Below, in pieces: positions 22,628 to 33,974 of a stretch of DNA of 64,000 nucleotides. The notes below the pieces were generated by a model. It searched no databases, was not told where the DNA came from, and saw only the letters and a list, made by a program, of their open reading frames with translations. Source of the stretch: Eucalyptus grandis (lineage: Eukaryota > Streptophyta > Magnoliopsida > Myrtales > Myrtaceae); the NCBI RefSeq assembly GCF_016545825.1, contig NC_052618.1, forward strand, positions 36,650,196-36,714,195, given 5' to 3'. Every line of letters begins with the position of its first letter. Within the stretch, counting starts at the first letter, position 1. Position numbers and translations under genes: made by a program.

Positions 22628-25600
22628 TGTCACGACCAATTTTTCGGGGTGTGAACCACCTAGGATTTTGGTTAATGGATTGTTAAGCCTAAACTTAACT
22701 TGGGCTCTCCCAAGCCCATACCAATTCGCGACTTAGGTTCAACTTCTTAACATGCAATTGATTTTTTTAATCAGGAGTCGCCACTAATCTATTTTTTGGT
22801 GGGTCGATTAGAAACCCAAGTAAAGTAACGGGAGTTTCACTTTACTCCTACGAATCAAAGACTATGGGTACAGGGACTTGGTTACACTAGATTTCTTTAA
22901 TACACTTTCGTTACCACTTCTTTTTTAATTTTCAAAAATGCTTTTGCAAGCAGTTCGGATTGATTTTAAATCTATTTTCTAACATGTGAGGTGATTATGC
23001 GAGTGCACAAACCACCAATTTAACACCCAAGAAAGCAATGAAAATATTAAAAAAAAATGCGGGAACTTACCTTGTAGCAACGAAAGCATCTACAATGTTA
23101 ATTCAAAATCAACATCAACAACCCTAGATATGATTTCTAATTAACACACAATTCCTTTTTATTTGTATTTTCACTTGATTAATGAAAATCATGCAATATG
23201 CAATGCAATATAACTAAATGACCTAGTTCTAATGTCATGCAATTTCTAATTAAATGGACCTAACAACAATCTCTAAATAACGTGCATTTCATGAATCTAT
23301 TTTTAATGACATGCAATGACATTTTTTTATTTTTCCTAAAAATGCAATCTATCCTAGGGAATAGAACTAATTTATTCTAAGACATTTTTTGTATTTTTTC
23401 ATGTAATTCGGAATTAAATAAAATGTGAAAATTATCTAATTAGATTAAGATTCTATTCAATTTATATTACGAATTAGGTTGAGCTAAATCCTAATTTAAA
23501 CTAAAATATTATCTTAACTCAAATAATCCTAAAATGCAATCTATTTAAGAAAATAACTAAACTTATAATAAATTAAGAAAATATTATCTAAATTTAAACT
23601 AAGTGCAATTTAACCCTAATATGCAATGACGTACAAAATATGCCATAACTCTACATGACAAATGCATGATGATTTTTTGTTGTGTTTTTCCTTTTTCCAA
23701 AATTAAAATTTAACATGCAATTTAAATAACAATAAAACTAGCATCCTAAATGAATGTATTTCCTTTTTTTTTTTAATTTCGAAATTAACAATTGCCAAAT
23801 AATTAAACATGCAATCCAAGTTAAAAAAAAAAAAAAAAAAAAACTACCAACCTAAATTAATTGATTGATTTTTGATTTTTTTGATTTTTTGAAAATTCAT
23901 GATAAATAGAATGCTTAACCTAAATATGCAAATAACCCTAAAACATGCAATATTCTAGCTCAAACATACTTCAAGATGAATAAAGCAATCAAGACAAAAT
24001 AGATCATCCAAAAATATCACACATCATTCAAATCAAAGGGTAATATTTTGCTGATAAAATCGATAAATTGATCTTAAACCTTAAAGATCAAAATATCAAT
24101 TTTATTCACACTTGATTAATTATTTCATCTAAAGCCTTATAGATGAAATAAAAAACCCAGGAGCAGTTGCGAATCAGGTAATATGTTGAAATTTCCAATC
24201 ATATATCAAGGACTAATTATACTAAAAAAAGAACAAAAAAAGTAAAATAACAAAAATAAAAATAAAATAAGATAAATAAATAAAAGGAAAAACTACCTAA
24301 ATTGATTCTTTTCCCTCTTTTTTTCAAGCAAAGCAGCAACATGTGGTCGTCGCGTTGAGGGCAAGGGCGGTGACGGTGTTGCAGAAGTTCGGCGCAGGGA
24401 CCAGCAGGCGTAGGGACGTTGCGGACTGCTGGACGGCGACGGCATTGAGCTTTCAGCACGGGCTGAGGTGCGACGGCAAGGAGATGTAGGCGTCGGCGTG
24501 GGATCTCAAGCGGCGGGCGAGTCACGAGCTGTCGCGGGGATTGGCGACCAAGCGGAGGACGGCGAATCGAGGTGCGGCAGAGACTGCGCAGGCTGCTGGT
24601 GCAGGCATCGGGCACTAGCGTCGAGCACTTAGAGGCATAGTAGCAGCGATGAGCGGATAGAAATGCTAGTGCAGTGGTGTCGGCTGAGTGGGGGTGAACG
24701 GCGAGGGAGTGACGCTACATGGGGACAATCGGCGAAGGTGTAGGGCGCGGTGGCTGGTGCAGGCGTAGTGGGCTTCGGTTGTCAGGCGGCGTTCGGAACT
24801 CGCCGGTGATGGATGGAGGGGCAGCAACAGGTGGCCGCAGGTTGCAGTGGTTGTGGGATCAGGAGCAGTGGCGGGATCGTCGCAGATCGGCACAGAGGCT
24901 GCTTCATCGGGCTGGTGAAGCGACTCGGCAACGGCAGCGGCTTCACGGGAAGAGGCAGATCTACTAGGCGTTGGAGTAGACCTGCGGGGCGTCGAGATAG
25001 AGGTGGGCTGCGACTGCAACAGACCAGCGGGGTAGAGCAGGAGGAGAGGTGATGGCCAGCGAGGGCGGAGGCGCGGTGCTGCGACGGCTTCCGGTAGGCG
25101 AAGGGCTGGCACGGCTCGTGCTGGCGTAGAGGAAGAGTCCTCGCGAGGAAGACGACGATGCAATCCCTTTTCTTTCTTTTTTTCACCTCTCTCACGTCAC
25201 TCACGTTGCTTCTCTCTGTCTTTTCTCTCTGCTGAACTTCTTTCTTTTCCTTCTGCAGCTTGTCAAAAGGATTGACTGCTTTTGGTTTCTTCAACGAACG
25301 TGAGGGGGAGGTTTCCTTCTTCTCTCTTTTCTTTTTTTATTTAGAACTCAGTCACAAATTTTTTTGTACGAATTTTTTCTCAATTTCTTTTGAACTCGCC
25401 CCCCCTCCCTTTTGTCATGAAAAATGAGCCTCTCTTTTATAGTGATTCGAAATGGTCTCCTTACATGGCATTTCCCAAATTACCATTTCTTGTCACATTA
25501 AATCAAATTTATATGATTTGGCAATCAGCTCAATTATTGCCCATTTTTCACTTGATTTCAAAATTGTTGCTGTATTTAACAAAATCCGAACATCCATCAG

Positions 25601-25711
25601 AATTCCATATTTCCTTGCATAATTCAATCAAATCAATTTCTCCCATTTTCATTTTTTTTCTTTTTATTTGTTCAAAATGCAATTTTATTTTTCCAAAATT
25701 AGGTGTCAACA
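22628..25711 (-). repeat. 3' LTR of the Tat-type element (3084 bp)
   Basis: The left LTR in window coordinates. The two LTRs differ at scattered positions (for example TGTCACG against TGTCGCG at the tip) and in poly(A) run length. The insertion is therefore not brand new. A GC-rich block (24310-25170) is present in both and carries overlapping ORFs without family signatures. A TATA motif reads on the minus strand at 25435-25441. Confidence 0.9.
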
Positions 25712-25724
25712 GCTGCCCCACTTT
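25712..25724 (-). promoter_or_regulatory. Polypurine tract of the LTR element
   Basis: Minus strand AAAGTGGGGCAGC directly before TGTTGACACC of the 3' LTR. This is the usual place and base composition for plus-strand priming. Confidence 0.65.
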
Positions 25725-27865
25725 GAAGGTGAGCTCGTAAATGTTGCTTTCAAAGACAAATTGAACCTAATTTTAATTATGCACATGCACTAAATGACTT
25801 TTTGTTGGAAAACGAATTCCTTTTTTTAATGTAATTTATATGATGCATGGAAATGTTAACGCAAATGATAAAGGAACTTACTTGGAATTACTTACCTTCG
25901 GGGATGGTAGAGTAACTCAAGATAGATTGGTGTTACATGTCCAAGACCCGTACCATTCTACGATCGCCCAGAATAGTAACATGACTTCACAAAGTGATTG
26001 CTTTCCCAAGGCCCATACCATTCTACGGTTGCCTAAACGAAAAAAAAAAAAAAATTTCAAGACTCGTACTATTCTTCGGTCGCCTGAACTAAGGTTGTCT
26101 AGGACCCGTACCATTTTACGGTCGCCTAAACGGGGATCTATTTTCCAGGACCCGTACCATTTTACGGTCGGTTGATGAATTTGGGAAAATTCTTTGGGGG
26201 AAACTCCATCGAGTGCCGATGCTTGAAAGGGAATACTTGTACAATGACAAATATTTAAGATATGGATAGAGATATAATTCTCTGGTGACATCACTGTTCC
26301 TTGGGAATGCATTTCTTGCAAAACACAATTGTAGGAAAAGCAATATGCATTCACAAACATGCATTAATTCAAATGAGATTCATGCGTGATGATTTCTATC
26401 AATCTTGCATCGCCTAATTTCCATTGGGAAATATCCCAAAAGAATATTCCAATCTGAATACATGAGTGTCATGAATGTGTCAAATGAGTGATCTTTTGGT
26501 ATGAAATGACTTCTCTCATCCTTATTAAAAGGGTTGTTTCATCCTGACCTTTGACGCGGATTTTGGCAATCACTATATCTCACTGTCGTCATGCCAAACA
26601 AGGTTTTGTGCAATCTTGCAAGTGGTACGACCTTACCAATCTGAGAGATCTTTAACAGGGACCGTAATGTGGGCCTGGTCAACATCTTAACAAAAGGGAC
26701 TCTTTGAGTCGAGGCTTTTGAAAGAATGAGTAATATTCTGCAATCATCTCTAGGTTTACAAGTCAAGAACCCTGCAAAATGAGAAAGAAATAATCTTATT
26801 CGCACTCCTTCGAGCGATGCTTAAAACATGTGAACCCCTAGGTTAATTCAAGTGCCATAATCTAAAGAGACTTTTGCAAGGGAAGTAACGTAGGCTTGGC
26901 TCATGGGTTGAGAAATGAAAGGATTATTAGGCTCAAAAAAATGTTTAGGGAGGTTAAAGTTGGTGATCATCTTGACATTTCCACCACTTTCCTTCTCTAG
27001 TGTCGAAGATTTTTTTATCACAACTCCATTGATTGCAACAACATTTGAGAGTTTTTTTTTTTTTTTGGGTATCACCTTGTTGGGGATACGACTCAAGTGT
27101 TTGATTTTTCTTTTTGGGCATTGGCCTTGCTTTTACCAAGCACATTGCTTTTTCATGCCTCTATTTTGCACTTCTTCTCTTTGGACTTACACATTTTGCT
27201 TTTATGAGCATTTTAGACCATGCTACTTGAATGATTGTCTTTCATCTTGTCCTAGTGTGGGGGATGATCACCAACTGGGTTTGACATGAAATGAATTTAT
27301 AGGCTCAAGTGGGCTATGCAATAGTCAAAAGTGTGTAGAATAAAGAAAGAACTACTCTTCATCATCCGAAGGCACTTAAATTACCGCGTAAGTTGCATTG
27401 CAAAAGCGATGCTCAAAGATTGATGCAAGTGTGAGCAAAAAGATTCCTACCATTCATTTTAAATTTGCCCCAGTATGGGATGATCCTTGACAGGGGTAAT
27501 TTTAAAAGAATCTCCATAAGTGTATGGGGCTCAAAGGGGTTGAGCAATGATCACATGTAGTGTTTGGGATAGAGAAAAGAATGCCTCTCATCACCTTGGT
27601 TGACGTACCCTTTGCGAGATAGCCCTCTTCCTTGCGGGCATGGAATTGTTCACCCGACTCACTGGGGGTAAGTGTATGAAACAGTGTATGGAACAAGGCT
27701 TGCCTTTCGTCATCCCAAAGTATCCCACTTGACACATTCAATTTATCTCACGCAATTCATCAGGGAAAACATGCAAGAATTGCAACCAATTTGAACAATT
27801 CAACTCATTGAGGCAATTTATTCACCATAGAAATGCTTGCAATTTGAAACATGACATGGAAAATT
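25725..27865 (-). other. Non-coding 3' part of the LTR element interior
   Basis: About 2.1 kb between the integrase remnant and the 3' LTR. The motif acccgtaccattctacggtc and variants recur four or five times at 25945-26170. No supported coding sequence is seen. Confidence 0.55.
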
Positions 27866-27868
27866 TTA

Positions 27869-28060
27869 TTATGGATAATACTTCTTGATAGCATTAGAGT
27901 TAATAGGATTAGAAAACTCACGACCATCCATTTCCGCCAGAATCAAGACACGTTCAGGAAGTATCTTCTTTACCACGTACGGGCCACTGTAATTAGAAGC
28001 GAACTTGCCCCTAGGATCCGGAATTGGATTGAACCATTTTTACACCTTTACATGCTATAA
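27869..28060 (-). pseudogene. C-terminal end of a Tat-lineage gypsy integrase
   Basis: The minus strand translates to DPRGKFASNYSGPYVVKKIL, PERVLILAEMDG and then REFSNPINSNAIKKYYP followed by TAA at 27871-27869. This is the C-terminal tail of plant Ty3/gypsy Tat-type polyproteins (GPY motif, then L.DMDG.....P.N.D..KKYY). It lies downstream of stops, and the rest of the polyprotein is absent. It fixes the lineage of the element. Confidence 0.85.
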
Positions 28061-28437
28061 GACCGTCTCTAAAACAAAAAGTAGATAGGTCAAAAAGACA
28101 AATAGAATAAATCAAGTTTTATTTTTTGAATTTTTTTTTGAAAATTTCTTTTTTGAAAAGTATTTGGAAAAGCATTTTTTTGAAACATTTTGACACGAGA
28201 ATGAAGCCCAAGCCTCAAAATTCTCCTTGGATTTTTCTTTTCTTTTATCGGTTGGATATCATCACCGGGCTGGTTTGGTGTACCTTATCATGCCCTCAAA
28301 ATAAAACTTGTAATTTCATTGAAATTCATCAATCGATTACATTTATTTGATAGAAAAAATGCAACAATCACTGAAAACATCTCTCAGAAAATAATAGAAA
28401 TTCCCACGCAGGAGAATATGCAAAAACAGTACAAAAG

Positions 28438-28958
28438 TTACTCTTGTGGGCCAAGGCCCATCTCTTCAGGGGGTCTTTCATCAACAGCTCCTATGATGAG
28501 GTCGTCGAACAAGTTCATAATCCCTTCTAGCACATCATCAGGGTTCTCCGTCTCCAGGGGTGTTGGTCCCTCCATGTCACCCCATCCATCTGGGACTATC
28601 TCGCGAGGATCAATAAAAAAGCTTTGAGAGGCTGAATACTTCACCAAGTAATCAAACTTCCCACTAGGCTGCCCCAGAGTGTCTATCACTTCCACTTCAT
28701 CCTGCATTATTCTTGGAGGACCGGGGAATATCTCATGAATGCTTGGGGGTAATGGGTTTTGCCTCCCTCGCCCTTGGTCAAGTGACAAGTTCCGCCTTTC
28801 CTGTCTTTGTCCTCTAGGATTTTCTTCACCTCTTCCATGATGTCTTGATCCAGCAGAATGGGACCTCTGAGGGGCTTCAATGGGATTTTGAATGCCTTGA
28901 TCCATTTTCCGAGACCATATGGCATCATTTTAAACCTCAAAAGTGAACAGTACGCCAT
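28438..28958 (-). pseudogene. Unidentified retroelement ORF, 155 codons
   Basis: An open frame from 28905 to 28438 encodes a hydrophilic, acidic protein (for example GWGDMEGPTPLETENPDDVL, GIMNLFDDLIIGAVDERPPE). An overlapping frame at 28707-28958 (GLGKWIKAFKIPLKPLRGPI) may be its frameshifted upstream part. I suspect a fragment of the gag-pol linker of a Tat element because it precedes the integrase remnant in the same orientation. No motif proves this. Confidence 0.4.
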
Positions 28959-29660
28959 TTTTCCCTAAGGAATAAAACAAGACTAATGCGAAACCTTGTC
29001 AGGGACCGACGAAAATTGCGATGAAGTAAGTAAATCGTGAAGTGAAAATTTGGACAACTTACTTTTACCGAGAATAGATGACAATCACATAGACACACAC
29101 ATGAAGTGTGAGGCTCGATTTCTATTTAGATGGCTTAGCAAAATGGAGTTAAAAGTGTGAGATGACTTAGTTGCAGCCTCACATGCTAAGTCAAGTCCTC
29201 CTAACTCCGGCTCAGTCAAGAATGATACCCCAATGCAACGCAGCCTCACGGGCAGAGGTAAACATTCTTGACACTAAAAAAAACTTTCAGGATTGAGTTG
29301 GGCAACCTCTACTATGCGGCCTCACAGTTGAAGTCGTATCCAACTCAATACCATCCTAAGTGTCCTAGTGCCGCCTAGGCCGGCGGCAAGTTGTGTGTGC
29401 AAAAGTGTAGTGCAAAATGCAAAGCATGCACAATAGTTTATATCAAGCAGCACTTCATATATGAAAGTAAACCATACATTCCTACACCTCCCTGCAAAAG
29501 AAAGGTTAGCAAACATTTCCTCTTATACCTTCTGTCCTGCAAGAACATTTAACACATTAAATGTTAGGGACGTACCTAGGATCCTCGCTACCAAACAAAA
29601 ATATTTTTTCAAAAGGAAAGACAAATTGGCCTAAGTCCACTAAGAGTTTCTACTCAAGAT
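28959..29660 (-). other. 5' untranslated interior of the LTR element
   Basis: Between the primer-binding site and the first ORF remnant. It contains a repeated motif gcagcctcac/gcggcctcac at about 29171, 29240 and 29318, each near a cluster of ctcaactc. No gene is seen. Confidence 0.45.
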
Positions 29661-29678
29661 TCCTTAGTGGAGTCGCCA
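29661..29678 (-). promoter_or_regulatory. Primer-binding site candidate
   Basis: On the minus strand, three bases after the CA end of the 5' LTR, the sequence reads TGGCGACTCCACTAAGGA. It starts with TGG, as a complement of a tRNA CCA end must. The tRNA species was not determined. Confidence 0.6.
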
Positions 29679-29681
29679 AGC

Positions 29682-30874
29682 TGTCGCGACCAATTTTTCG
29701 GGGTGTGAACCACCTAGGATTTAACTAATGGATTGTTAAGCCTAGACTTAACTCGGGCTCTCCCAAGCTCATACCAATTCGCGACTTAGGTTCAACTTCT
29801 TAATATGCAATTGATTTTTTAATCAGGAGTTGCCACTAATCTATTTTTTGGTGGGTCAATTAGAAACCCAAGTAAAGTAACAAGAGTTTTACTTTACTCC
29901 TACGAATCAAAGACTATGGGTACGGGGACTTGGTTACACTAGATTTCTCTAATGCCCTTTCGGTACCACTTCTTTTTTAATTTTCAAAAATGTTTTTGTA
30001 GGCAGTTCGGATTGATTTTAAATCTATTTCTTAACATGTGAGGTGATCATGCGGGTGCATAAAACCACCAATTTAACACCCAAGAAAGCAATGAAAAAAA
30101 AATGCTGGAACTTACCTTGTAGCAACGAAAGTATCTACAATGTTAATTCAAAATCAACATTAACAACCCTAGATATGATTTCTAATTAACACGCAATTCC
30201 TTTTTTATTTGTATTTTCACTTGATTAATAAAAATCATGCAATATGCAATACAATATAACTAAATGACCTAGTTCTAATGTCATGCAATTTCTAATTAAA
30301 TGGACCTAACAACAATCTCTAAATGACGTGCATTTCATGAATCTATTTTAATGACATGCAATGACATTTTTTATTTTTCCTAAAAATGCAATCTATCCTA
30401 GGGAATAGAACTAATTTATTCTAAGACATTTTTTGTATTTTTTCATGTAATTCGGAATTAAATAAAATGTGAAAATTATCTAATTAGATTAAGATTCTAT
30501 TCAATTTGTATTAGGAATTAGGATGAGCTAAATCCTAATTTAAACTAAAATATTATCTTAACCCAAATAATCCTAAAATGCAATCTATTTAAGAAACTAC
30601 CTAAACTTATAATAAATTAAGAAAATATTATCTAAATTTAAACTAAGTGCAATTTAACCCTAATATGCAATGACGTACAAAATATGCCCTAACTCTACAT
30701 GACAAATGCATGATGATTTTTTGTTGTGTTTTTCCTTTTTTCCAAAATTAAAATTTAACATGCAATTTAAATAACAATAAAACTAGCATCCTAAATGAAT
30801 GTATTTCCTTTTGTTTTCTTTTTTTTTTTAATTTCAAAATTAACAATTGCCAAATAATTAAACATGCAATCCAA

Positions 30875-30909
<35 letters not shown>

Positions 30910-32713
30910 AGCAACCTAAATTAATTGATTTTTTTTTTTTGAAAATTCATGATAAATAGAATGCTTAACCTAAATATGCAAATAACCCTAAAACATGCAA
31001 TATTCTAGCTCAGACATACTTCAAGATGAATAAAGCAATCAAGACAAAATAGATCATCCAAAAATATCACACATCGTTCAAATCAAAGGGTAATATTTCG
31101 ATAAAATCGATAAATTGATCTTAAACCTTAAAGATCAAAATATCAATTTTATTATTACTTGATTAATTATTTCATCTAAAGCCTTATAGATGAAATAAAA
31201 AAAACCCAGGCGTGGTTGCGAATCAAGTAATATGTTGGAATTTCCAATCGAGATATCAAGGACTAATTATACTAAAAAAAGTAAAATAACAAAAAAAAAT
31301 AATTAAGATAAATAAATAAAAGGAAAAACTACCTAAATTGATTCTTTTCCTCTTTTTTTCAAGCAAAGCAGCAACGTGTGGTCGTCGGTGTTGAGGGCAA
31401 GGGCGGTGACGGCATTGTAGAGGTTCGGCGCGCGACCGGCGGGCGTCGAGCTTTCGACACGGGCTAAGGTGTGACGGCAAGGAGATGCGGGCGTCGGCAA
31501 CGGGATCTCAAGCGGCGGGCGAGTCGCGGGCTGGCGCAAGGATTGGCGACGAGCGGAGGACGGCGAATCGAGGTGTGGCGAGATCGCACGGGCTGCTGGT
31601 GCGGGCGTCGGGCACTAGCGTTGGGCACTCAAAGGCACAGCAGCAGCGATGAGCGGATAGAAATGCTAGTGCAGTGGTGTCGGCTAAGTGGGGGTGAACG
31701 GCGAGGGAGCGACGCTACACGGGGATGATCGGTGAAGGTGTAGGGCGCGGTGGCTGGTGCGGGCGCAGTGGGCTTCGGTCGTCAGGCGGCGTTCGGAACT
31801 CGCCGGTGATGGACAAAGGGGCAGCAATAGGTGGCCGCAGGTTGCAATGGTTGCGGGATCAGGAGTAGTGGCGGGATCGTCGCGGATCGGCACGAGGGCT
31901 GCTTCGTCGGGCTAGTGAAGCGACTCGGCAACAGCAGCGGCTTCGCCAGAGGAGGCGGATCTACTAGGCGTTGGAGCAAACCTGCGGGGCGTCAGGGCAG
32001 AGGTGGGTCGCGATTGCAATAGACTAGCGGGGCGGAGCAGGAGGAGAGGTGATGGCCGGCGGGGGCGGAGGCGCGGTGCTGCGACGGCTTCCAGTAGGCG
32101 AAGGGCTGGCGCGGCTCGGGCTGGCACAAACGGAGAGTCCTCGCGAGGAAGATGACGATGCAATCCCTTTTCTTTCTTTTTTTCACCCGTCTCACGTCAC
32201 TCACGTTGCTTCTCTTTGTCTTTTCTCTCTGCTGCACTTCTTTCTTTTCCTTCTGCAGCCTGTTAGAAGGATTGACTGCTTTTGGTTTCTTCAACGGACG
32301 TGAGGAGGAGGTTTCCTTCTTCTCTCTTTTCTTTTTTATTTAGAACTCACTCACGAATTTTTTTGTATGAATTTTTTCTCAATTTCTTTTGAACCCTTCC
32401 CCCCCCCCAATTGTCATGAAAAATGAGCCTCTCTTTTTATAGTGATTCGAAATGATCTTCTTACATGGCATTTCCCGAATTACCATTTTTTGTCACATTA
32501 AATCAAATTTATATGATTTGGCAATCAGCTCAATTATTGCCCATTTTTCACTTGATTTCAAAATTGTGGCTGCATTTAACAAAATACGGACATCCATCAG
32601 AATTCCATATTTCCTTGCATAATTCAATCAAATCAATTTCTCCCATTTTCATTTTTTTTTCTTTTTATTTGTTCAAAATGCAATTTTATTTTTTTCAAAA
32701 TTAGGTGTCAACA
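29682..32713 (-). repeat. 5' LTR of the Tat-type element (3032 bp)
   Basis: The right LTR, which is the 5' LTR in element orientation. It has the same order of blocks as the 3' LTR: gtcgcgactt-type end, AT-rich region with a long A run (30878-30907), GC-rich block 31370-32160, and ATTAGGTGTCAACA end. Confidence 0.9.
32434..32441 (-). promoter_or_regulatory. TATA motif in the 5' LTR
   Basis: The minus strand reads TATAAAAA about 275 bases into the 5' LTR, and the equivalent TATAAAA is in the 3' LTR at 25435-25441. It is the probable start of retroelement transcription towards lower coordinates, judged by position and conservation between LTRs. Confidence 0.45.
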
Positions 32714-32891
32714 ACACTTATGACCTGTGCACTATAGTGGCATTCGCACCACACTTATATACATGCATGGCACACTTAAGCAAATGGTGAAATTAGACCA
32801 TAGTTACATATGCAAATATGGTTGTGATTATCACCGAGAGTATGTGTGAATCTGAGAGCCAGATCTTATAATCAGAGCAACTTGTGCCCCA

Positions 32892-33164
32892 ATGATGAAG
32901 AGATTAGCTATGCTCCTACTTTGCTCCTTATTCACGACTAGCCCTATCAGAATTGTTTAGATGAAGACATGTGTGAAGATTGAAAATGATTTGCCTATTG
33001 GAACCACTCTCATAGTCCATTGCAAATCAAAGGACGATGACTTGGGAACCCATCATGTGAAGGGCAACTGGGAATTCTCCTTTGTCACGAGAACCCTCTT
33101 CTTCTTCGGCTTACAAAAACTTTTGAACGCACTTGAGAATTCGTTTATTTCATCTCTTTTTTGA
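32892..33164 (+). pseudogene. S-protein homologue pseudogene 4
   Basis: Array unit on the far side of the LTR element. ATGATGAAG opens RLAMLLLCSLFTTSPIRIV, then the shared TAG (ttgtttag). From 32968 an open frame reads MKTCVKIENDLPIGTTLIVH, CKSKDDDLGTHHVKGNWEFS, F then TRTLFFFGLQKL. VPNF is lost by a small deletion and the C-terminal half is missing. It is the best preserved of the four, but still truncated. Confidence 0.8.
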
Positions 33165-33578
33165 TTTATTTTTTTTGTTGGGTCAAGTTATGACTTATTA
33201 GTACTGATGTCAATTGGGGTTGTGATGCTTTTTTAATTGAAATTTAAGTTTTTTTATGTTGGTATTGAAATATGCATATCATGTGCATGATGCTGGCACG
33301 ACGTGCGTGCACAACACACTTGTGGCATGTGCACGGCAGTTATGGCATTCACACCACACTTATTATACATGCACATCACACTTAAACAAACAGTGAAGTT
33401 AGACCACTTTTAACCTTACTGATGCAAATATGGTTGTGATTATCACTGAGAGTTTGTATTAATCTGAGTGCCAGATTTTATGATCGGAGCAACTTGTGCC
33501 CAACTCCCAACAAAACCGAAATGAGGCAAATTATAAGTGAAAATGATGAGGCTTAAGTCAATATGGAACCTTGACCAG

Positions 33579-33611
<33 letters not shown>
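33579..33611 (+). repeat. Poly(A) run of 33 bases
   Basis: An uninterrupted A run directly after the truncated last array unit. It may mark the 3' end of a retroposed sequence (33500-33578). Confidence 0.7.
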
Positions 33612-33612
<1 letters not shown>

Positions 33613-33898
33613 GTATTCGTAAGTAGCTTTGAGGAGATTCTTTTTGGAAGATTAGACATATTTCATTATAGCTGTTCTTTTATCCGTTTAGAACAGTTCA
33701 TAGGGTTTTCTTATTGTTGACATCTAAATTTTATCTTTTTACTTAGGATTTAATCACACATAAAATTAGAAATTAATTTTTAACCCTAAACAAAAAATAA
33801 TTTCACTAAATTGCATCACATATTAGCTTTAGGAATATTTGCGTTACTAATGACAATTATTAAATATTTCAAAAAAATCATCAAAGAAAAAGAAAAAA

Positions 33899-33899
<1 letters not shown>

Positions 33900-33959
<60 letters not shown>
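33900..33959 (+). repeat. (ATT)20 microsatellite
   Basis: Sixty bases of perfect trinucleotide repeat just before repeat R copy 2. Confidence 0.97.
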
Positions 33960-33960
<1 letters not shown>

Positions 33961-33974
33961 AATATATAATCATG

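Larger units (their letters stand above)
22628..32713 (-). mobile_element. Non-autonomous Tat-type LTR retrotransposon, complete ends, TSD ACACT
   Basis: Two long direct repeats (22628-25711 and 29682-32713) begin TGTCACGACC/TGTCGCGACC and end GGTGTCAACA on the plus strand. ACACT flanks the whole element at 22623-22627 and 32714-32718. Read on the minus strand it is TGTTGACACC...GGTCGTGACA. A primer-binding site candidate lies inside the 5' LTR border (29661-29678) and a purine-rich tract lies before the 3' LTR (25712-25724). The 3970-bp interior has only the end of an integrase and one unidentified ORF, so it depends on other elements. The long LTRs and small non-coding core resemble LARD elements. 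Confidence 0.93.
21117..33500 (+). repeat. Decayed tandem array of S1-family units, interrupted by an LTR retrotransposon
   Basis: A unit of about 600 bp recurs. It consists of cacacttaagcaaatggtgaag, then ggttgtgattatcac, then aacttgtgcccc with ATGATGAAG, then an S-protein homologue, then a spacer rich in gtgcac/catgcac. Unit starts are near 21117, 21718, within 22200-22260 (5' part deleted), 32760 and 33360 (truncated at about 33500). The element at 22628-32713 sits inside the gtgcac spacer of the third unit; removing it restores the unit. Confidence 0.75.

Noticed and set aside
24217..25294. Long overlapping Pro/Ser/Arg-rich ORFs on both strands
   Set aside because: They lie in the GC-rich part of the LTR and recur at 31256-32294 in the other LTR with frame changes. 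No domain is seen; GC-rich DNA simply lacks stops.
16401..32713. Considered one giant element from the solo LTR at 16401 to the LTR at 29682
   Set aside because: The first LTR is in opposite orientation, differs in its middle, and has its own target duplication GGAAA on both sides.
21249..33164. Considered a CRISPR-like or satellite array
   Set aside because: Units are about 600 bp and contain recognisable S1-family coding sequence; there is no short direct repeat with unique spacers, and the host is a plant.
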